Shown here piece after piece: positions 1 to 8,664 of a DNA stretch of 64,000 nt (position 1 is the stretch's first letter; each line of letters starts with the position of its first letter). Source of the DNA: Streptomyces coffeae (GTDB lineage: Bacteria; Actinomycetota; Actinomycetes; Streptomycetales; Streptomycetaceae); the NCBI RefSeq assembly GCF_016741875.1, contig NZ_JAERRF010000007.1:124001-188000 (forward strand), in the 5' to 3' direction. Both the position numbers and the translations under genes were made by a program. The notes under the pieces are model-generated. The model searched no databases and was not told the origin of the DNA. It saw only the letters and a list, made by a program, of their open reading frames with translations.

Positions 1-106
1 TCCAGCGCTTCGGTGCCAAGGCGGCGAGCGGCAGCGTGCACAGCCGCGCGAACGAACTCCCCGTACGGGGTCGTCCGCGCGGCTCGTCCGTCCCGGGCGG
101 GCCTCT

Positions 107-1234
107 TCACCGGCGCCGCACCGTGACCACCGCGACCAGGACCGCCAGCAGCGCACCAGCGGCCAGGGCAGGCGCCGGGGACCAGGCAGCCAGCAGGATG
201 CCCACCGCGGCGACGGGGTACGGAATCCGCTCGGCCGCGCTCTTTTGGTGGGGCCGGAGGTGCACGGCCCACAGCGTGATCAGGAAGACGGCCGCCGGGA
301 CGGAGACCGCCGCACCGGCGGCCGGCGACGAGGCGCCGGAGTGACGCGTGACGTGATCGGCGTACGCGGCCAGGCCGGCTCCCTCGGCGGTCGCCGAGGC
401 GAAGATCAGGTAGTGGCCGTAGGCCCAGGGGAATCTCCTGCGATGGGCCTGGTGCGTGGTCGCGAGCAGGGTGTGCGCGGGCCTGGCGAAGTACAGCCAC
501 CACATGGCGTAGGCCATGAGCAGGCCGCCGGCCGCTACCGCGTAGAGCGAACCGGTGGCATGGTGCCGGTCGAAGGCGTTCCGGACAGCGACGGTGGCGG
601 CCGCGGCGGACTCACCGAGCACGATAAGGGTGAACAGCTCGTAGCGCTCCGCGATGTGGTGCGGATGCCATGGCGTCATCCCAGCGGACTGCGCCCACAC
701 AGGGACTGAGAGCTCGGCCACGATCATCACCACGATACCGGGCAGCCGCAGGGTGGCGGGGAGGAAGAGCAGGCCAACCCATCCGAGTTGGCACACCGTA
801 ACCCCGGTGGCGAAACGCAGCGTGGTTCTCCGCCGGGCGGGATCGGACAGTGCGGCGCGCAGCCACAGCCCGGCCAACGCCGTACGCAACACGACGTATC
901 CGAGCGTGATGACGCGCAGATCGCCGTCCTCGAACGCGCGGCGAACGCCGGCGGCGAGCACGAGCGAGCCCGTGATCTGGGCGAACACCGTCAGCCGGTA
1001 CGGGACGTCGTCCGGGTCGTAGGCGGAGGCGAACCAGGTGAAGTTCATCCACGCCCACCAGATGGTGAAGAAGACCAGCGCAAAGCGCAGCGAGCCGGTG
1101 GCGTAGTTCCCGTCTGTCAGTGCCCCGCGCAGACTCCCGGACGCCTGCGCCACCGCGATCACGAAGCACAGGTCGAAGAAGAGCTCCAGCGAGGTGGCGG
1201 CCCGGTGCGGCTCGCCGGGGTCGCGGCCCACCAT
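107..1234 (-). CDS. LtrA-family (low temperature requirement A) membrane protein
   Basis: The 375-residue product is a polytopic membrane protein of the LtrA family, whose biochemical role is unknown. The family signature LELFFDLCFVIAV lies about 15 residues from the start, followed by alternating hydrophobic segments and the conserved IAERYELFTLIVLGES stretch in the middle; the C-terminus is a run of hydrophobic helices ending in Arg residues. I chose ATG at 1234 because it sits just before the signature. The frame stays open to 1750, but that extension lies inside the upstream reductase gene, is Arg/Gly-rich and looks non-coding. The gene is 50 nt downstream of the reductase on the same strand and is probably co-transcribed. 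The family assignment is firm; the function is not. Confidence 0.85.
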   Translation of the reverse strand: MVGRDPGEPHRAATSLELFFDLCFVIAVAQASGSLRGALTDGNYATGSLRFALVFFTIWWAWMNFTWFASAYDPDDVPYRLTVFAQITGSLVLAAGVRRAFEDGDLRVITLGYVVLRTALAGLWLRAALSDPARRRTTLRFATGVTVCQLGWVGLLFLPATLRLPGIVVMIVAELSVPVWAQSAGMTPWHPHHIAERYELFTLIVLGESAAAATVAVRNAFDRHHATGSLYAVAAGGLLMAYAMWWLYFARPAHTLLATTHQAHRRRFPWAYGHYLIFASATAEGAGLAAYADHVTRHSGASSPAAGAAVSVPAAVFLITLWAVHLRPHQKSAAERIPYPVAAVGILLAAWSPAPALAAGALLAVLVAVVTVRRR

Positions 1235-1284
1235 GCCGCGCCACCGCCGGACGGCCGGGCCCGTGCTCGTGATCGGGACGTGGC

Positions 1285-2652
1285 TCAGCGGAGGGCTCCC
1301 AGGGCCGCCTCGATCGTCCGGTGGAAGGTGGGATAGGTGTAGATCATGTGCTGAAGCCGGTCGACGGGGACCTCGGCATGGATGGCCACGTTCAGCCCGT
1401 AGAGCACCTCGCCTCCCGCCGGCCCCGCCGAGGTCGCGCCGATCAGCACGCCGCGGTCGGCGTCCTCGACGAGTTTGATGAACCCTTGGTTGCCCGGCCC
1501 ATGGATCCAGCCGCGCGTGGAGGAAGGGATGGTCACCATGCTGGTGCGCACCCGCAGTCCTCGCTCCCGTGCCTGACGCTCCGTCAACCCCACGGACCCG
1601 ATCTCCGGATCGGTGAACGTGACGCGGGGCAGCGCCCGGTAGTCGGCATCGGGGCCGGGCTGCCCGAGGATGTCCCGGACGGCGATCTCCGCCTGATACA
1701 TCGACACGTGGGTGAAGGCGCCACGGCCGGTGATGTCGCCGACCGCCCACAGCCCTTCCCCGGCCCGCATCTGCCCGTCCGTGGGCACGACTGCCGCCGT
1801 CGGATCGAGCCCCACCGTGTCGACCGCCAGCGTGGTCAGGTCGGTGTGACGTCCGGTGGCGACCAGGAGCCGCTCAGCACTCAGCATCTGCTCATTGCCC
1901 TCAAGGCGGACGGTGAACTCGGTGCCGTCATGGCTGACCTGCCGCGCCCGGGCACCCGTGAGAACGGTGACACCGTCCGCGCGCAGAACCTGCGCGGCCA
2001 ACTCCCCTGCCGCCGGCTCCTCCTGCGCCAGCAGCCGGTCCTGCCCCTCGATCACTGTGACCGCGCACGTGAAACGGGCGAAGACCTGGGCAAGTTCGAC
2101 GCCGATGGCGCCCCCGCCGAGCACCACCATCGACGCCGGCGGCTCCTTGGCAGCCACGGCGTCCCGATTGGTCCAGTACGGCGTTCCTTCCAAACCCGGC
2201 ACCGGGGGGATCCGAGGGCGGGTACCAGTGGCCAGCACGACACCTCGCCGGGCCTCGAACGTACGGTCACCGACCGTCACCCGGCGCGGCCCGGCGAGGC
2301 GTCCTCTCCCCCGGATGAGCCGACCGCCCTTGGCCGCGAGCCGGTCGGCGGCCATCTGGTCGTTCCAGTCGTCGGTGGCCTCGCCGCGGATACGCCCGGC
2401 GACCCTGCCCCAGTCCGGAGTCGCGACCGCGTCACCTGCGAGGGTGGGCACACGGCCCGCCTCGGCGAGCAGGTTCCCCGCCCGGATCATCATCTTGCTC
2501 GGCACGCACCCCCAGTACGGACACTCCCCTCCCACGAGTTCCGCCTCGACCCCCACCACGTCCAGTCCCGCTTCGGCCAGCGTGCCGGCGATGTACTCGC
2601 CGCCCGGCCCCAGCCCGACAACCACCACATCCGCCTGCTCGTTCGTGCTCAT
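1285..2652 (-). CDS. Class I pyridine nucleotide-disulfide oxidoreductase (mercuric reductase/lipoamide dehydrogenase-like)
   Basis: This 455-residue FAD/NAD(P) flavoprotein transfers electrons from NAD(P)H through a flavin and a redox disulfide. It shows the N-terminal FAD motif VVGLGPGGEYIA (residues ~11-22), the redox pair CPYWGC (spacing C-x4-C), the second dinucleotide site VVLGGGAIGVELA, the FAD-contacting GLWAVGDITG, and a dimerisation domain. The C-terminal His-Glu pair of true lipoamide dehydrogenase (HPTxxE) is not present; the equivalent segment reads YTYPTFHRTIEAAL, so it is probably not E3. No heavy-metal binding domain or vicinal C-terminal cysteines of MerA are seen. ATG at 2652 has a strong GAGGAGAGG ribosome site. 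It is divergent from the Dps gene. The physiological substrate is unknown. Confidence 0.88.
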   Translation of the reverse strand: MSTNEQADVVVVGLGPGGEYIAGTLAEAGLDVVGVEAELVGGECPYWGCVPSKMMIRAGNLLAEAGRVPTLAGDAVATPDWGRVAGRIRGEATDDWNDQMAADRLAAKGGRLIRGRGRLAGPRRVTVGDRTFEARRGVVLATGTRPRIPPVPGLEGTPYWTNRDAVAAKEPPASMVVLGGGAIGVELAQVFARFTCAVTVIEGQDRLLAQEEPAAGELAAQVLRADGVTVLTGARARQVSHDGTEFTVRLEGNEQMLSAERLLVATGRHTDLTTLAVDTVGLDPTAAVVPTDGQMRAGEGLWAVGDITGRGAFTHVSMYQAEIAVRDILGQPGPDADYRALPRVTFTDPEIGSVGLTERQARERGLRVRTSMVTIPSSTRGWIHGPGNQGFIKLVEDADRGVLIGATSAGPAGGEVLYGLNVAIHAEVPVDRLQHMIYTYPTFHRTIEAALGALR

Positions 2653-2891
2653 GCCTCTCCTCGTTCCGCCGGCTCTCCGGGCATGGACTGTCCCGCCGAG
2701 GCTAGAGCGACCGGACGACGGCCCGAGTCCGCCAGCGCACGGAGGCTTGTCCAAGAGCGAACGCCGGGCATGGGCACCGGACACAGTGCGCTGGCGGGCA
2801 CCACCGCATGCGCTGCCGGTCAAGCCGTCCCCCGACCGGGCACCTAGCGTCATCGGGGTACGCACAGCACGGCACCGCAAGGAGGCGGACC

Positions 2892-3470
2892 ATGACCACT
2901 AGTTCCAAGCCCGTGAAAAGCAGCCAGCCATGGCTGCACCAGAAGGGCGAGGTGATCCAGGAGTTCGGGACCGTCAAGCAGTTCCCGGTCGGCCTGACCT
3001 ACGAGGCACGGATGTACTCGTGCCAGCGCCTGAACAAGGTCCTCGCGGATACGCAGATCCTCTACGGCCTCTACAAGAAGCATCACTGGCTGATGCGCGG
3101 CGCGACCTTCTATCAGCTGCACCTGGTACTGGACAAGCACGCGGGGGAGCAGCTCGAAATCGTCGACACCATCGCCGAACGCGTCCAGTCCCTGGGCGGC
3201 GTCGCGGTGGGGGACCCCCGGCACGTCGCGGAGATCACGTCGATTCCGCGGCCCCCGGACGGGGTGGAGGAGGTGCCGGCCATGCTGTCACGGCTGCTGG
3301 CGGCCCATGAGGCCATCCTCATCGCCGCGCACGACGCCGCCGCCCGAACCGCCGAGTGGGGTGACGACGGCACCATCGACCTGCTGGTGTCACAGGTGAT
3401 CCGGACCGGTGAACGGCAGGCGTGGTTCCTGGCCGAGCATCTGGTCGACACCCCGCTGGTCCGCGCGTGA
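2892..3470 (+). CDS. dps: Dps-like ferritin, DNA-protection/iron-storage protein
   Basis: A 192-residue four-helix ferritin-like protein of the Dps family, which oxidises Fe(II) with peroxide and stores iron in a dodecamer, protecting DNA. The ferroxidase signature is visible: KHHWLMRG, then LHLVLDKHAGEQLE and DTIAERVQSLGG, supplying the His, Asp and Glu ligands shared between subunits. The C-terminal half carries the helix with HEAILIAAHDAA. An N-terminal tail of about 35 residues with several Lys precedes the fold, as in some actinobacterial Dps proteins that contact DNA. ATG at 2892 follows GGAGG; an upstream in-frame start at 2808 is less likely. A GGGTAC at 2856-2861 recalls a stress-sigma -10 box, but no matching -35 was found. 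Confidence 0.93.
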   Translation: MTTSSKPVKSSQPWLHQKGEVIQEFGTVKQFPVGLTYEARMYSCQRLNKVLADTQILYGLYKKHHWLMRGATFYQLHLVLDKHAGEQLEIVDTIAERVQSLGGVAVGDPRHVAEITSIPRPPDGVEEVPAMLSRLLAAHEAILIAAHDAAARTAEWGDDGTIDLLVSQVIRTGERQAWFLAEHLVDTPLVRA

Positions 3471-3743
3471 AGAATGGCAGACCTCCCGGCGAGGCACCCC
3501 CGGTGGTCGCCGCGCTGCTACGGCACGTCATCACCTGACGGCGACCGGGCGCCTCTCGGCCATCCGGGCAGCTGCCTTCGCTTGTCGCAACGCACGGCAT
3601 GCGATGCGGAACCTCCCGCCGATGACCAGGGCAGGAGAGCAGAACGCTGTGGGACCACTTCCCGTGCACGCACAGTCATCCCAGTCATGCCGTGGACTCC
3701 TACCGTTCGAGAAGCACTCAATGACCTGATAACTGGAGGAACC

Positions 3744-4841
3744 TTGCAATTCGGGATCTTCAGCGTCGGCGACGTCACACCGGACCCCACCACGGGCCGT
3801 ACGCCGACCGAACGCGAGCGCATCAAGGCCATGGTCGCCATCGCGCTGAAGGCCGAGGAGGTCGCCCTCGACGTCTTCGCGACCGGCGAGCACCACAACC
3901 CGCCCTTCGTGCCCTCCTCGCCGACCACGATGCTCGGCTACATCGCGGCGCGGACGGAGAAGCTGGTCCTCTCCACCTCCACCACCCTCATCACCACCAA
4001 CGACCCGGTGAAGATCGCCGAGGACTTCGCAATGCTCCAGCACCTCGCGGACGGCCGGGTCGACGTGATGCTGGGGCGCGGCAACACCGGCCCGGTCTAC
4101 CCCTGGTTCGGGCAGGACATCCGGCAAGGCATCAACCTGACGATCGAGAACTACGCGCTGCTGCACCGGCTGTGGCGCGAGGACGTCGTGAACTGGGAGG
4201 GGAAGTTCCGGACCCCGTTGCAGGGCTTCACTTCCACGCCTCGGCCGCTGGACGGGGTCCCGCCGTTCGTCTGGCACGGCTCGATCCGCTCGCCGGAGGT
4301 CGCCGAACAGGCCGCTTTCTACGGCGACGGCTTCTTCCACAACAATATTTTCTGGCCGGCCGACCACACCAAGCGCATGGTCGAGCTCTACCGCACCCGG
4401 TACGCGCACCACGGGCACGGCACGCCCGAGCAGGCGATCGTCGGCCTGGGTGGGCAGGTGTTCATGCGGAAGAACTCCCAGGACGCGGTGCGCGAGTTCC
4501 GGCCGTACTTCGACAACGCGCCCGTGTACGGGCACGGGCCGTCCCTCGAGGACTTCACCGATCAGACGCCACTGACCGTCGGCTCCCCCCAGCAGGTGAT
4601 CGAGAAGACGCTGTCCTTCCGGGAGTACGCGGGCAACTACCAGCGCCAGCTGTTCCTGATGGACCATGCCGGACTGCCGCTGAAGACCGTCCTGGAGCAG
4701 ATCGACATGCTCGGCGAGGAGGTCGTGCCCGTGCTGCGCGAGGAGTTCGCCAAGGGGCGCGCGGCCGGGGTGCCGGACGGGCCCACCCATGAGTCCCTGC
4801 TCGCCGCCGCCTCGGAACCGGAGAAGGTGACCGCCACATGA
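3744..4841 (+). CDS. LLM-class flavin-dependent oxidoreductase (CE1758 family)
   Basis: A 365-residue luciferase-like TIM-barrel monooxygenase that uses reduced FMN supplied by a partner. The opening QFGIFSVGDV, then GEHHNPPFVPSSP and VMLGRGNTGPVYPWFG are typical of the CE1758 subfamily. The start I prefer is TTG at 3744, directly before the conserved QFGIF motif, with GGAGGA at 3735-3740; the spacing is short (3 nt). An in-frame ATG at 3687 would add 19 residues that are not typical of the family. The next gene, an NADPH-FMN reductase of the CE1759 family, overlaps by 4 nt (ATGA), so the two very likely work as an oxygenase/reductase pair. The substrate is not evident. Confidence 0.9.
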   Translation: MQFGIFSVGDVTPDPTTGRTPTERERIKAMVAIALKAEEVALDVFATGEHHNPPFVPSSPTTMLGYIAARTEKLVLSTSTTLITTNDPVKIAEDFAMLQHLADGRVDVMLGRGNTGPVYPWFGQDIRQGINLTIENYALLHRLWREDVVNWEGKFRTPLQGFTSTPRPLDGVPPFVWHGSIRSPEVAEQAAFYGDGFFHNNIFWPADHTKRMVELYRTRYAHHGHGTPEQAIVGLGGQVFMRKNSQDAVREFRPYFDNAPVYGHGPSLEDFTDQTPLTVGSPQQVIEKTLSFREYAGNYQRQLFLMDHAGLPLKTVLEQIDMLGEEVVPVLREEFAKGRAAGVPDGPTHESLLAAASEPEKVTAT

Positions 4842-5452
4842 AGCTCGTTGCCGTCTCGGCGGGGCTGAGCGTCCCGTCCTCCACGCGGCTGCTCGCCGAC
4901 CGGCTCACCGATGCGGTCCGCGATGACCTCGCCGACCGGGGCCACACGGTGGAGGTCGACGTCATCGAGCTGCGGGCCCTGGCCGTCGCCGTCGCCAACA
5001 ACCTCGTGACCGGTTTCCCCCCGCCACAGCTGGCCACCGTGATCGAATCGGTCACGGGCGCCGACGGCCTGGTCGCCGTGACTCCGGTGTTCACCGCCTC
5101 GTACAGCGGGCTGTTCAAGTCCTTCTTCGACCTGATCGATCCGGAGGCCCTCACCGGCAAGCCGGTCCTGATCGCAGCAACGGGTGGCACGGCCCGCCAC
5201 TCGCTGGTCCTGGAACACGCCCTGCGCCCGCTGTTCACCTACCTGCGCGCCGTCGTCGTCCCCACGGCGGTCTACGCCGCGTCCGAGGACTGGGGCTCCG
5301 GCGGCGACGCATACACGCAGGGCCTGCCCGCACGCATACGCCGGGCAGGCGGGGAATTGGCCACGCTCCTGGCCGCCAGGGCCGCCGATCCGGGACCCGA
5401 AGACGACATCACCTCGTTCGAGAAGCAGCTCTCCGATCTGCGCGTCGACTGA
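4838..5452 (+). CDS. NAD(P)H-dependent FMN reductase (CE1759 family)
   Basis: A 204-residue flavodoxin-like reductase that delivers FMNH2 to the overlapping luciferase-like monooxygenase. The N-terminal beta strand and flavin phosphate loop read LVAVSAGLSVPSSTRLLAD; the second loop VTPVFTASYSGLFKSFFD is the conserved FMN-contacting segment, followed by GKPVLIAATGGTARHSLVLE. Its start codon overlaps the stop of the preceding gene (ATGA), which indicates translational coupling and fixes the start. No other cofactor domain is present. Length is normal for this subfamily. Confidence 0.9.
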   Translation: MKLVAVSAGLSVPSSTRLLADRLTDAVRDDLADRGHTVEVDVIELRALAVAVANNLVTGFPPPQLATVIESVTGADGLVAVTPVFTASYSGLFKSFFDLIDPEALTGKPVLIAATGGTARHSLVLEHALRPLFTYLRAVVVPTAVYAASEDWGSGGDAYTQGLPARIRRAGGELATLLAARAADPGPEDDITSFEKQLSDLRVD

Positions 5453-5527
5453 GAGCGCCAAGGCCTACACCAGGACCCGGCTCGCCCCTCTGCCCCCTTG
5501 CAAGCCCGACTCACAGGAGAGTTCACC

Positions 5528-6244
5528 ATGAGCACCAGTCCCGAATCATCCCCGGAGCGGGCCGAGCCGACGGGCCGGCACTTCGAACCGGACCTGCGTG
5601 CGATGACCCGCATCAATCTCCGCCCCATCGCCTCGCCGATGCCGGTCGGCTTCTTCGCGGTGGCAATCGCCTCCGTCATCGCCGGAGGGCTGCAACTGGG
5701 CTTCTTCGGTGACGGCGCCCATCGGGCGGTCGCCCTGACGATCCTGCCGGCCTTCATCCTGCAACTGATCGTCAGCATCCTGGCGTTCGGTGCGAGGGAC
5801 GTGCTCGCTGCGACGCTCATGGCGTGTTTCTCCGGAACCTGGCTGGCGAACTCCCTGGTGCTGGGCCTCGAACCGCCGTCGGGCATCGAGGTGCTCGGCT
5901 TGCTCAACCTCGTGTTCGCCGTCTTCGCCCTGCTGATGGCGACCGTCGCGCACCGCAAGCGCGTGATGTGGTTCGTGCTGTGCGTGGCCGTGCCGCGTTT
6001 CGCGGTCGCGGCGCTCTTCAACTTCACCGGTGTCGCCTGGCTCGGCTACGTGTCCGGGGCCCTCGGACTGCTCCTCGCGGGTGTGGCCATGTATGCCGCG
6101 TTCGCGCTCATGCTGGAGGACATGAGGGGCGAGGAGGTCCTACCCGTCGGACGTCGGGGCCCGGCGTACGACGCAGTGGAAGGGGACCTGGCCGTGCAGC
6201 TGCGCAACCTCGAACGTCAGGCGGGCGTCCGGCGCACCCTGTGA
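5528..6244 (+). CDS. GPR1/FUN34/YaaH-like (acetate transporter family) membrane protein
   Basis: A 238-residue integral membrane protein with six hydrophobic segments starting near residue 36. The family is known for acetate/succinate uptake (SatP/YaaH). Recognisable features are the NLRPIASPMPVGFFAVAI segment before the first helix and the alternating Gly/Ala-rich helices; the charged tail LEDMRGEEVLPVGRRG and the last ~35 residues are cytoplasmic and carry an RNLERQAGVRR motif common in actinobacterial members. ATG at 5528 is preceded by AGGAGA with good spacing. It lies 75 nt after the FMN reductase and may share its transcript. Substrate specificity cannot be read from sequence. Confidence 0.75.
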   Translation: MSTSPESSPERAEPTGRHFEPDLRAMTRINLRPIASPMPVGFFAVAIASVIAGGLQLGFFGDGAHRAVALTILPAFILQLIVSILAFGARDVLAATLMACFSGTWLANSLVLGLEPPSGIEVLGLLNLVFAVFALLMATVAHRKRVMWFVLCVAVPRFAVAALFNFTGVAWLGYVSGALGLLLAGVAMYAAFALMLEDMRGEEVLPVGRRGPAYDAVEGDLAVQLRNLERQAGVRRTL

Positions 6245-6571
6245 GTGTGTGAACGCATCGAGGGGGAGGCACGCTCACTTACTGATCAAGCCCCCACCTG
6301 CATGGATGATGTATCGGCACCCGCACTGCTCGAACTTGCTACATCGACCGTCGGCTTGCTCACGTTGAACATCGTGGCCGCTGAACACTGGTAAGCCGTC
6401 AAATGGAGCCTGCTTTAGCTTGATCTTTAACCTGTGCGGCGTGGTCGTGGCGTGCGGTGAGCCGGGCGGAAGGTAACGACGCTCGCGATGTAGCGAGCCA
6501 GTCACGCACAGTCACGACGGGATGAGGTAGTCGTCTCTCGCGCAAGCCGGCGCCCCACGTAACCTCTTCCT
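6245..6571. other. Intergenic stretch without a recognised gene
   Basis: This stretch is visibly poorer in GC than its neighbours around 6300-6430. A 76-residue open frame on the minus strand (6275-6505) has no ribosome site or recognisable motif, so I do not call it. The interval must hold the promoter of the regulator at 6572. Confidence 0.5.
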
Positions 6572-7528
6572 GTGCCAGCCTCCCGCCTGCATCGCGTCGC
6601 CGTCCTCGTGCTCGAGGGTGCGAAGCCGCTCGATGTCGGAATTCCCGCGCAGGTTTTCACGACCCGCGCGAGCATGCCGTACGAGGTGCGGGTGTGCGGG
6701 GTGACACCCGGTCTTGTGACCGGCGGCGATGGCCTGGCGTACTACGTCGACCACGGCCTCGACGCCCTTGCGTGGGCCGACATCGTCTTCGTCCCCGGCT
6801 ACCGGTTCCCGGACCGCGACGACCCGCCGCAGGCCGTCGTCGACGCACTGATCGCCGCCCACGCCCGGGGCGCGCGGCTCGCCGCCATCTCGACGGGCGC
6901 CTTCGCGCTCGCCGCCACGGGCCTGCTCGACGGCAGGCGCGCCACGACGCACTGGCACTACACGCGGGCACTCGTGGCCAGGCACCCGCTCATCCAGGTC
7001 GATGAGAACGTGCTCTTCGTCGACGAGGGCAGCGTGCTCACCTCGGCCGGCGCCGCCTCCGGCATCGACCTGTGCCTGCACATCTTGCGCGGCGACCTCG
7101 GAGTGGCCGCGTCCAACCACGCGGCCCGGCGTCTGGTTGCCGCCCCCTACCGCAGCGGCGGCCAGGCCCAGTACGTGCCGCGCAGCGTCCCCGAGCCACT
7201 CGGCGAGCGGTTCGCCGCCACCCGCGAGTGGGCGCTGCACCGGCTCGGCGAGCCCCTCACCCTCGACACACTGGCGCGGCAGGCCGAGGTCTCGCCGCGC
7301 ACGTTCTCCCGGCGCTTCGTCGAGGAGACCGGCTACACGCCGATGCAGTGGGTGATGCGCGCCCGCATCGACCTGGCCCGCGAACTGCTCGAGCGCTCAC
7401 AGCGCAGCGTCGAACAGATCGCCGCCGATGTCGGGCTCGGCACCGGTGCGAACCTGCGCCTGCACTTCCAGCGCATCCTCGGCACCACACCGAGCGAGTA
7501 CCGGCGCACCTTCACCCGGGGCGAATAG
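6572..7528 (+). CDS. GlxA-family transcriptional regulator (DJ-1/PfpI domain plus AraC HTH)
   Basis: A 318-residue regulator. Residues ~5-190 form a DJ-1/PfpI-type amidotransferase-like sensor domain (VAVLVLEGAKPLDVG, then FVPGYRFPD). The elbow that in enzymes carries the nucleophile Cys reads AISTGAFALAATGLL, with Ser where many GlxA proteins have Cys, so it should be a non-catalytic ligand sensor. The last ~100 residues hold two AraC helix-turn-helix units (LDTLARQAEVSPRTFSRRF and VEQIAADVGLGTGANLRLHF). The start is GTG at 6572. The ligand is unknown; it may control the gap gene that follows 108 nt downstream, across a perfect inverted repeat. Confidence 0.9.
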   Translation: MPASRLHRVAVLVLEGAKPLDVGIPAQVFTTRASMPYEVRVCGVTPGLVTGGDGLAYYVDHGLDALAWADIVFVPGYRFPDRDDPPQAVVDALIAAHARGARLAAISTGAFALAATGLLDGRRATTHWHYTRALVARHPLIQVDENVLFVDEGSVLTSAGAASGIDLCLHILRGDLGVAASNHAARRLVAAPYRSGGQAQYVPRSVPEPLGERFAATREWALHRLGEPLTLDTLARQAEVSPRTFSRRFVEETGYTPMQWVMRARIDLARELLERSQRSVEQIAADVGLGTGANLRLHFQRILGTTPSEYRRTFTRGE

Positions 7529-7544
7529 CCCCGCCCGGCCCCGC

Positions 7545-7581
7545 GTGGCGGGATCCTTTTGAACCATGGCGATCCCGCCAC
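7545..7581 (+). repeat. Perfect 11-bp inverted repeat between regulator and gap gene
   Basis: The arms GTGGCGGGATC (7545-7555) and GATCCCGCCAC (7571-7581) are exact reverse complements separated by 15 nt. The element starts 17 nt after the stop of the GlxA-type regulator and ends 55 nt before the gap start. It could be a transcription terminator of the regulator (the T run TTTT lies in the loop rather than after the stem, which argues against a classical one) or an operator or mRNA structure for gap. Confidence 0.7.
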
Positions 7582-7636
7582 TGTCAGCGGCGCCAGCCGC
7601 GGGCGAGCCTGGTGCGGAAGGGAAGGGACATCACTC

Positions 7637-8635
7637 ATGACTCGCATCGCCATCAACGGATTCGGCCGCATCGGACGCAATGTGCTGCGCGCACTGCTGG
7701 AGCGCGACAGCGCCCTCGAGGTCGTCGCCATCAACGACCTGACGGAGCCCGCCACTCTCGCCCGGCTGCTCGCCTACGACAGCACGGCCGGCCGGCTCGG
7801 GCGCCCGGTGACCGTCGACGGGGACGCCCTCGTCGTCGACGGCCGTCGGATCACGGTGCTGGCCGAGCGCGAACCGGCGCAGCTGCCGTGGGCCGAACTC
7901 GGCGTCGACATCGTCCTGGAAGCCACCGGCCGCTTCACCTCGGCCAAGGCCGCCCGCGCCCACCTCGACGCGGGCGCGAAGAAGGTACTCGTCAGCGCGC
8001 CATCAGACGGCGCCGACGTCACGCTCGCGTTCGGGGTCAACACCGACGCCTACGACCCGGCCATGCACACGATCGTCTCGAACGCCTCCTGCACCACCAA
8101 CGCGCTCGCGCCGCTGGCCGCGGTCCTCGACGAACTCGCCGGTATCGAGCACGGGTTCATGACGACGGTACACGCCTACACGCAGGAGCAGAACCTGCAG
8201 GACGGTCCGCACCGCGACGCCCGTCGCGCCCGGGCCGCCGGCGTCAACATCGTGCCGACCACGACCGGCGCCGCCAAGGCGATCGGCCTGGTGCTGCCGA
8301 AACTCGACGGCAAGCTGTCGGGCGACTCGATCCGCGTACCGGTGCCGGTGGGCTCGATCGTCGAACTCAACACGACCGTCGCCCGCGACGTGACGCGCGA
8401 CGACGTGCTGGCGGCGTACCGCGCCGCAGCGGAGGGACCGCTCGCCGGCATCCTCGAGTACTCGGACGACCCGCTCGTGTCGTCCGACATCACGGGCAAT
8501 CCTGCATCATCGATCTTTGACTCGGCCCTCACCCGCGTCGACGGCCGCCACGTCAAGGTGGTCGCGTGGTACGACAACGAGTGGGGCTTCTCGAACCGCG
8601 TGATCGACACGCTCGAGTTCCTCGCCACCCACTGA
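7637..8635 (+). CDS. gap: Type I glyceraldehyde-3-phosphate dehydrogenase
   Basis: A 332-residue NAD-dependent GAPDH-family enzyme, oxidising glyceraldehyde 3-phosphate to 1,3-bisphosphoglycerate. The N-terminal NGFGRIGRN nucleotide-binding motif, the Asp of AINDLT (residue 34, NAD preference), the catalytic ASCTTN with Cys152, the TTVHAYTQEQNLQD segment and the C-terminal AWYDNEWGFSNRV are all intact. ATG at 7637 is correct for the family; the frame is open further upstream without meaning. It sits apart from other glycolytic genes, so it is probably an accessory isozyme; the erythrose-4-phosphate dehydrogenase branch of the same family cannot be excluded by eye. A hairpin overlaps the stop codon. 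Confidence 0.95.
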   Translation: MTRIAINGFGRIGRNVLRALLERDSALEVVAINDLTEPATLARLLAYDSTAGRLGRPVTVDGDALVVDGRRITVLAEREPAQLPWAELGVDIVLEATGRFTSAKAARAHLDAGAKKVLVSAPSDGADVTLAFGVNTDAYDPAMHTIVSNASCTTNALAPLAAVLDELAGIEHGFMTTVHAYTQEQNLQDGPHRDARRARAAGVNIVPTTTGAAKAIGLVLPKLDGKLSGDSIRVPVPVGSIVELNTTVARDVTRDDVLAAYRAAAEGPLAGILEYSDDPLVSSDITGNPASSIFDSALTRVDGRHVKVVAWYDNEWGFSNRVIDTLEFLATH

Positions 8636-8664
8636 CCGGACGCCGGGGCCGGCAGGACGGTCAG
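8632..8664. terminator. Bidirectional hairpin between convergent genes
   Basis: CTGACCG (8632-8638) pairs with CGGTCAG (8658-8664), with an inner GCCGG/CCGGC stem. The structure covers both stop codons of the convergent gap and racemase-family genes and fits a shared, U-poor terminator of the kind common in high-GC actinomycetes. Confidence 0.55.

Noticed and set aside
59..70. 12-bp palindrome CCCCGTACGGGG near the left edge
   Set aside because: Short, loop-free GC palindromes are common in such sequence; it is ~37 nt past the LtrA stop but makes no convincing terminator stem.
1321..2847. 508-residue open frame on the plus strand opposite the disulfide reductase
   Set aside because: Antisense shadow caused by high GC; the minus-strand frame has all the enzyme motifs.
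2856..2861. GGGTAC before dps as a stress-sigma (SigB-type) -10 box
   Set aside because: No GTTT-like -35 was found at the proper distance, so the match is too short to report as a promoter.
6275..6505. 76-residue open frame on the minus strand
   Set aside because: No ribosome site, no motif and unusual composition; probably chance.
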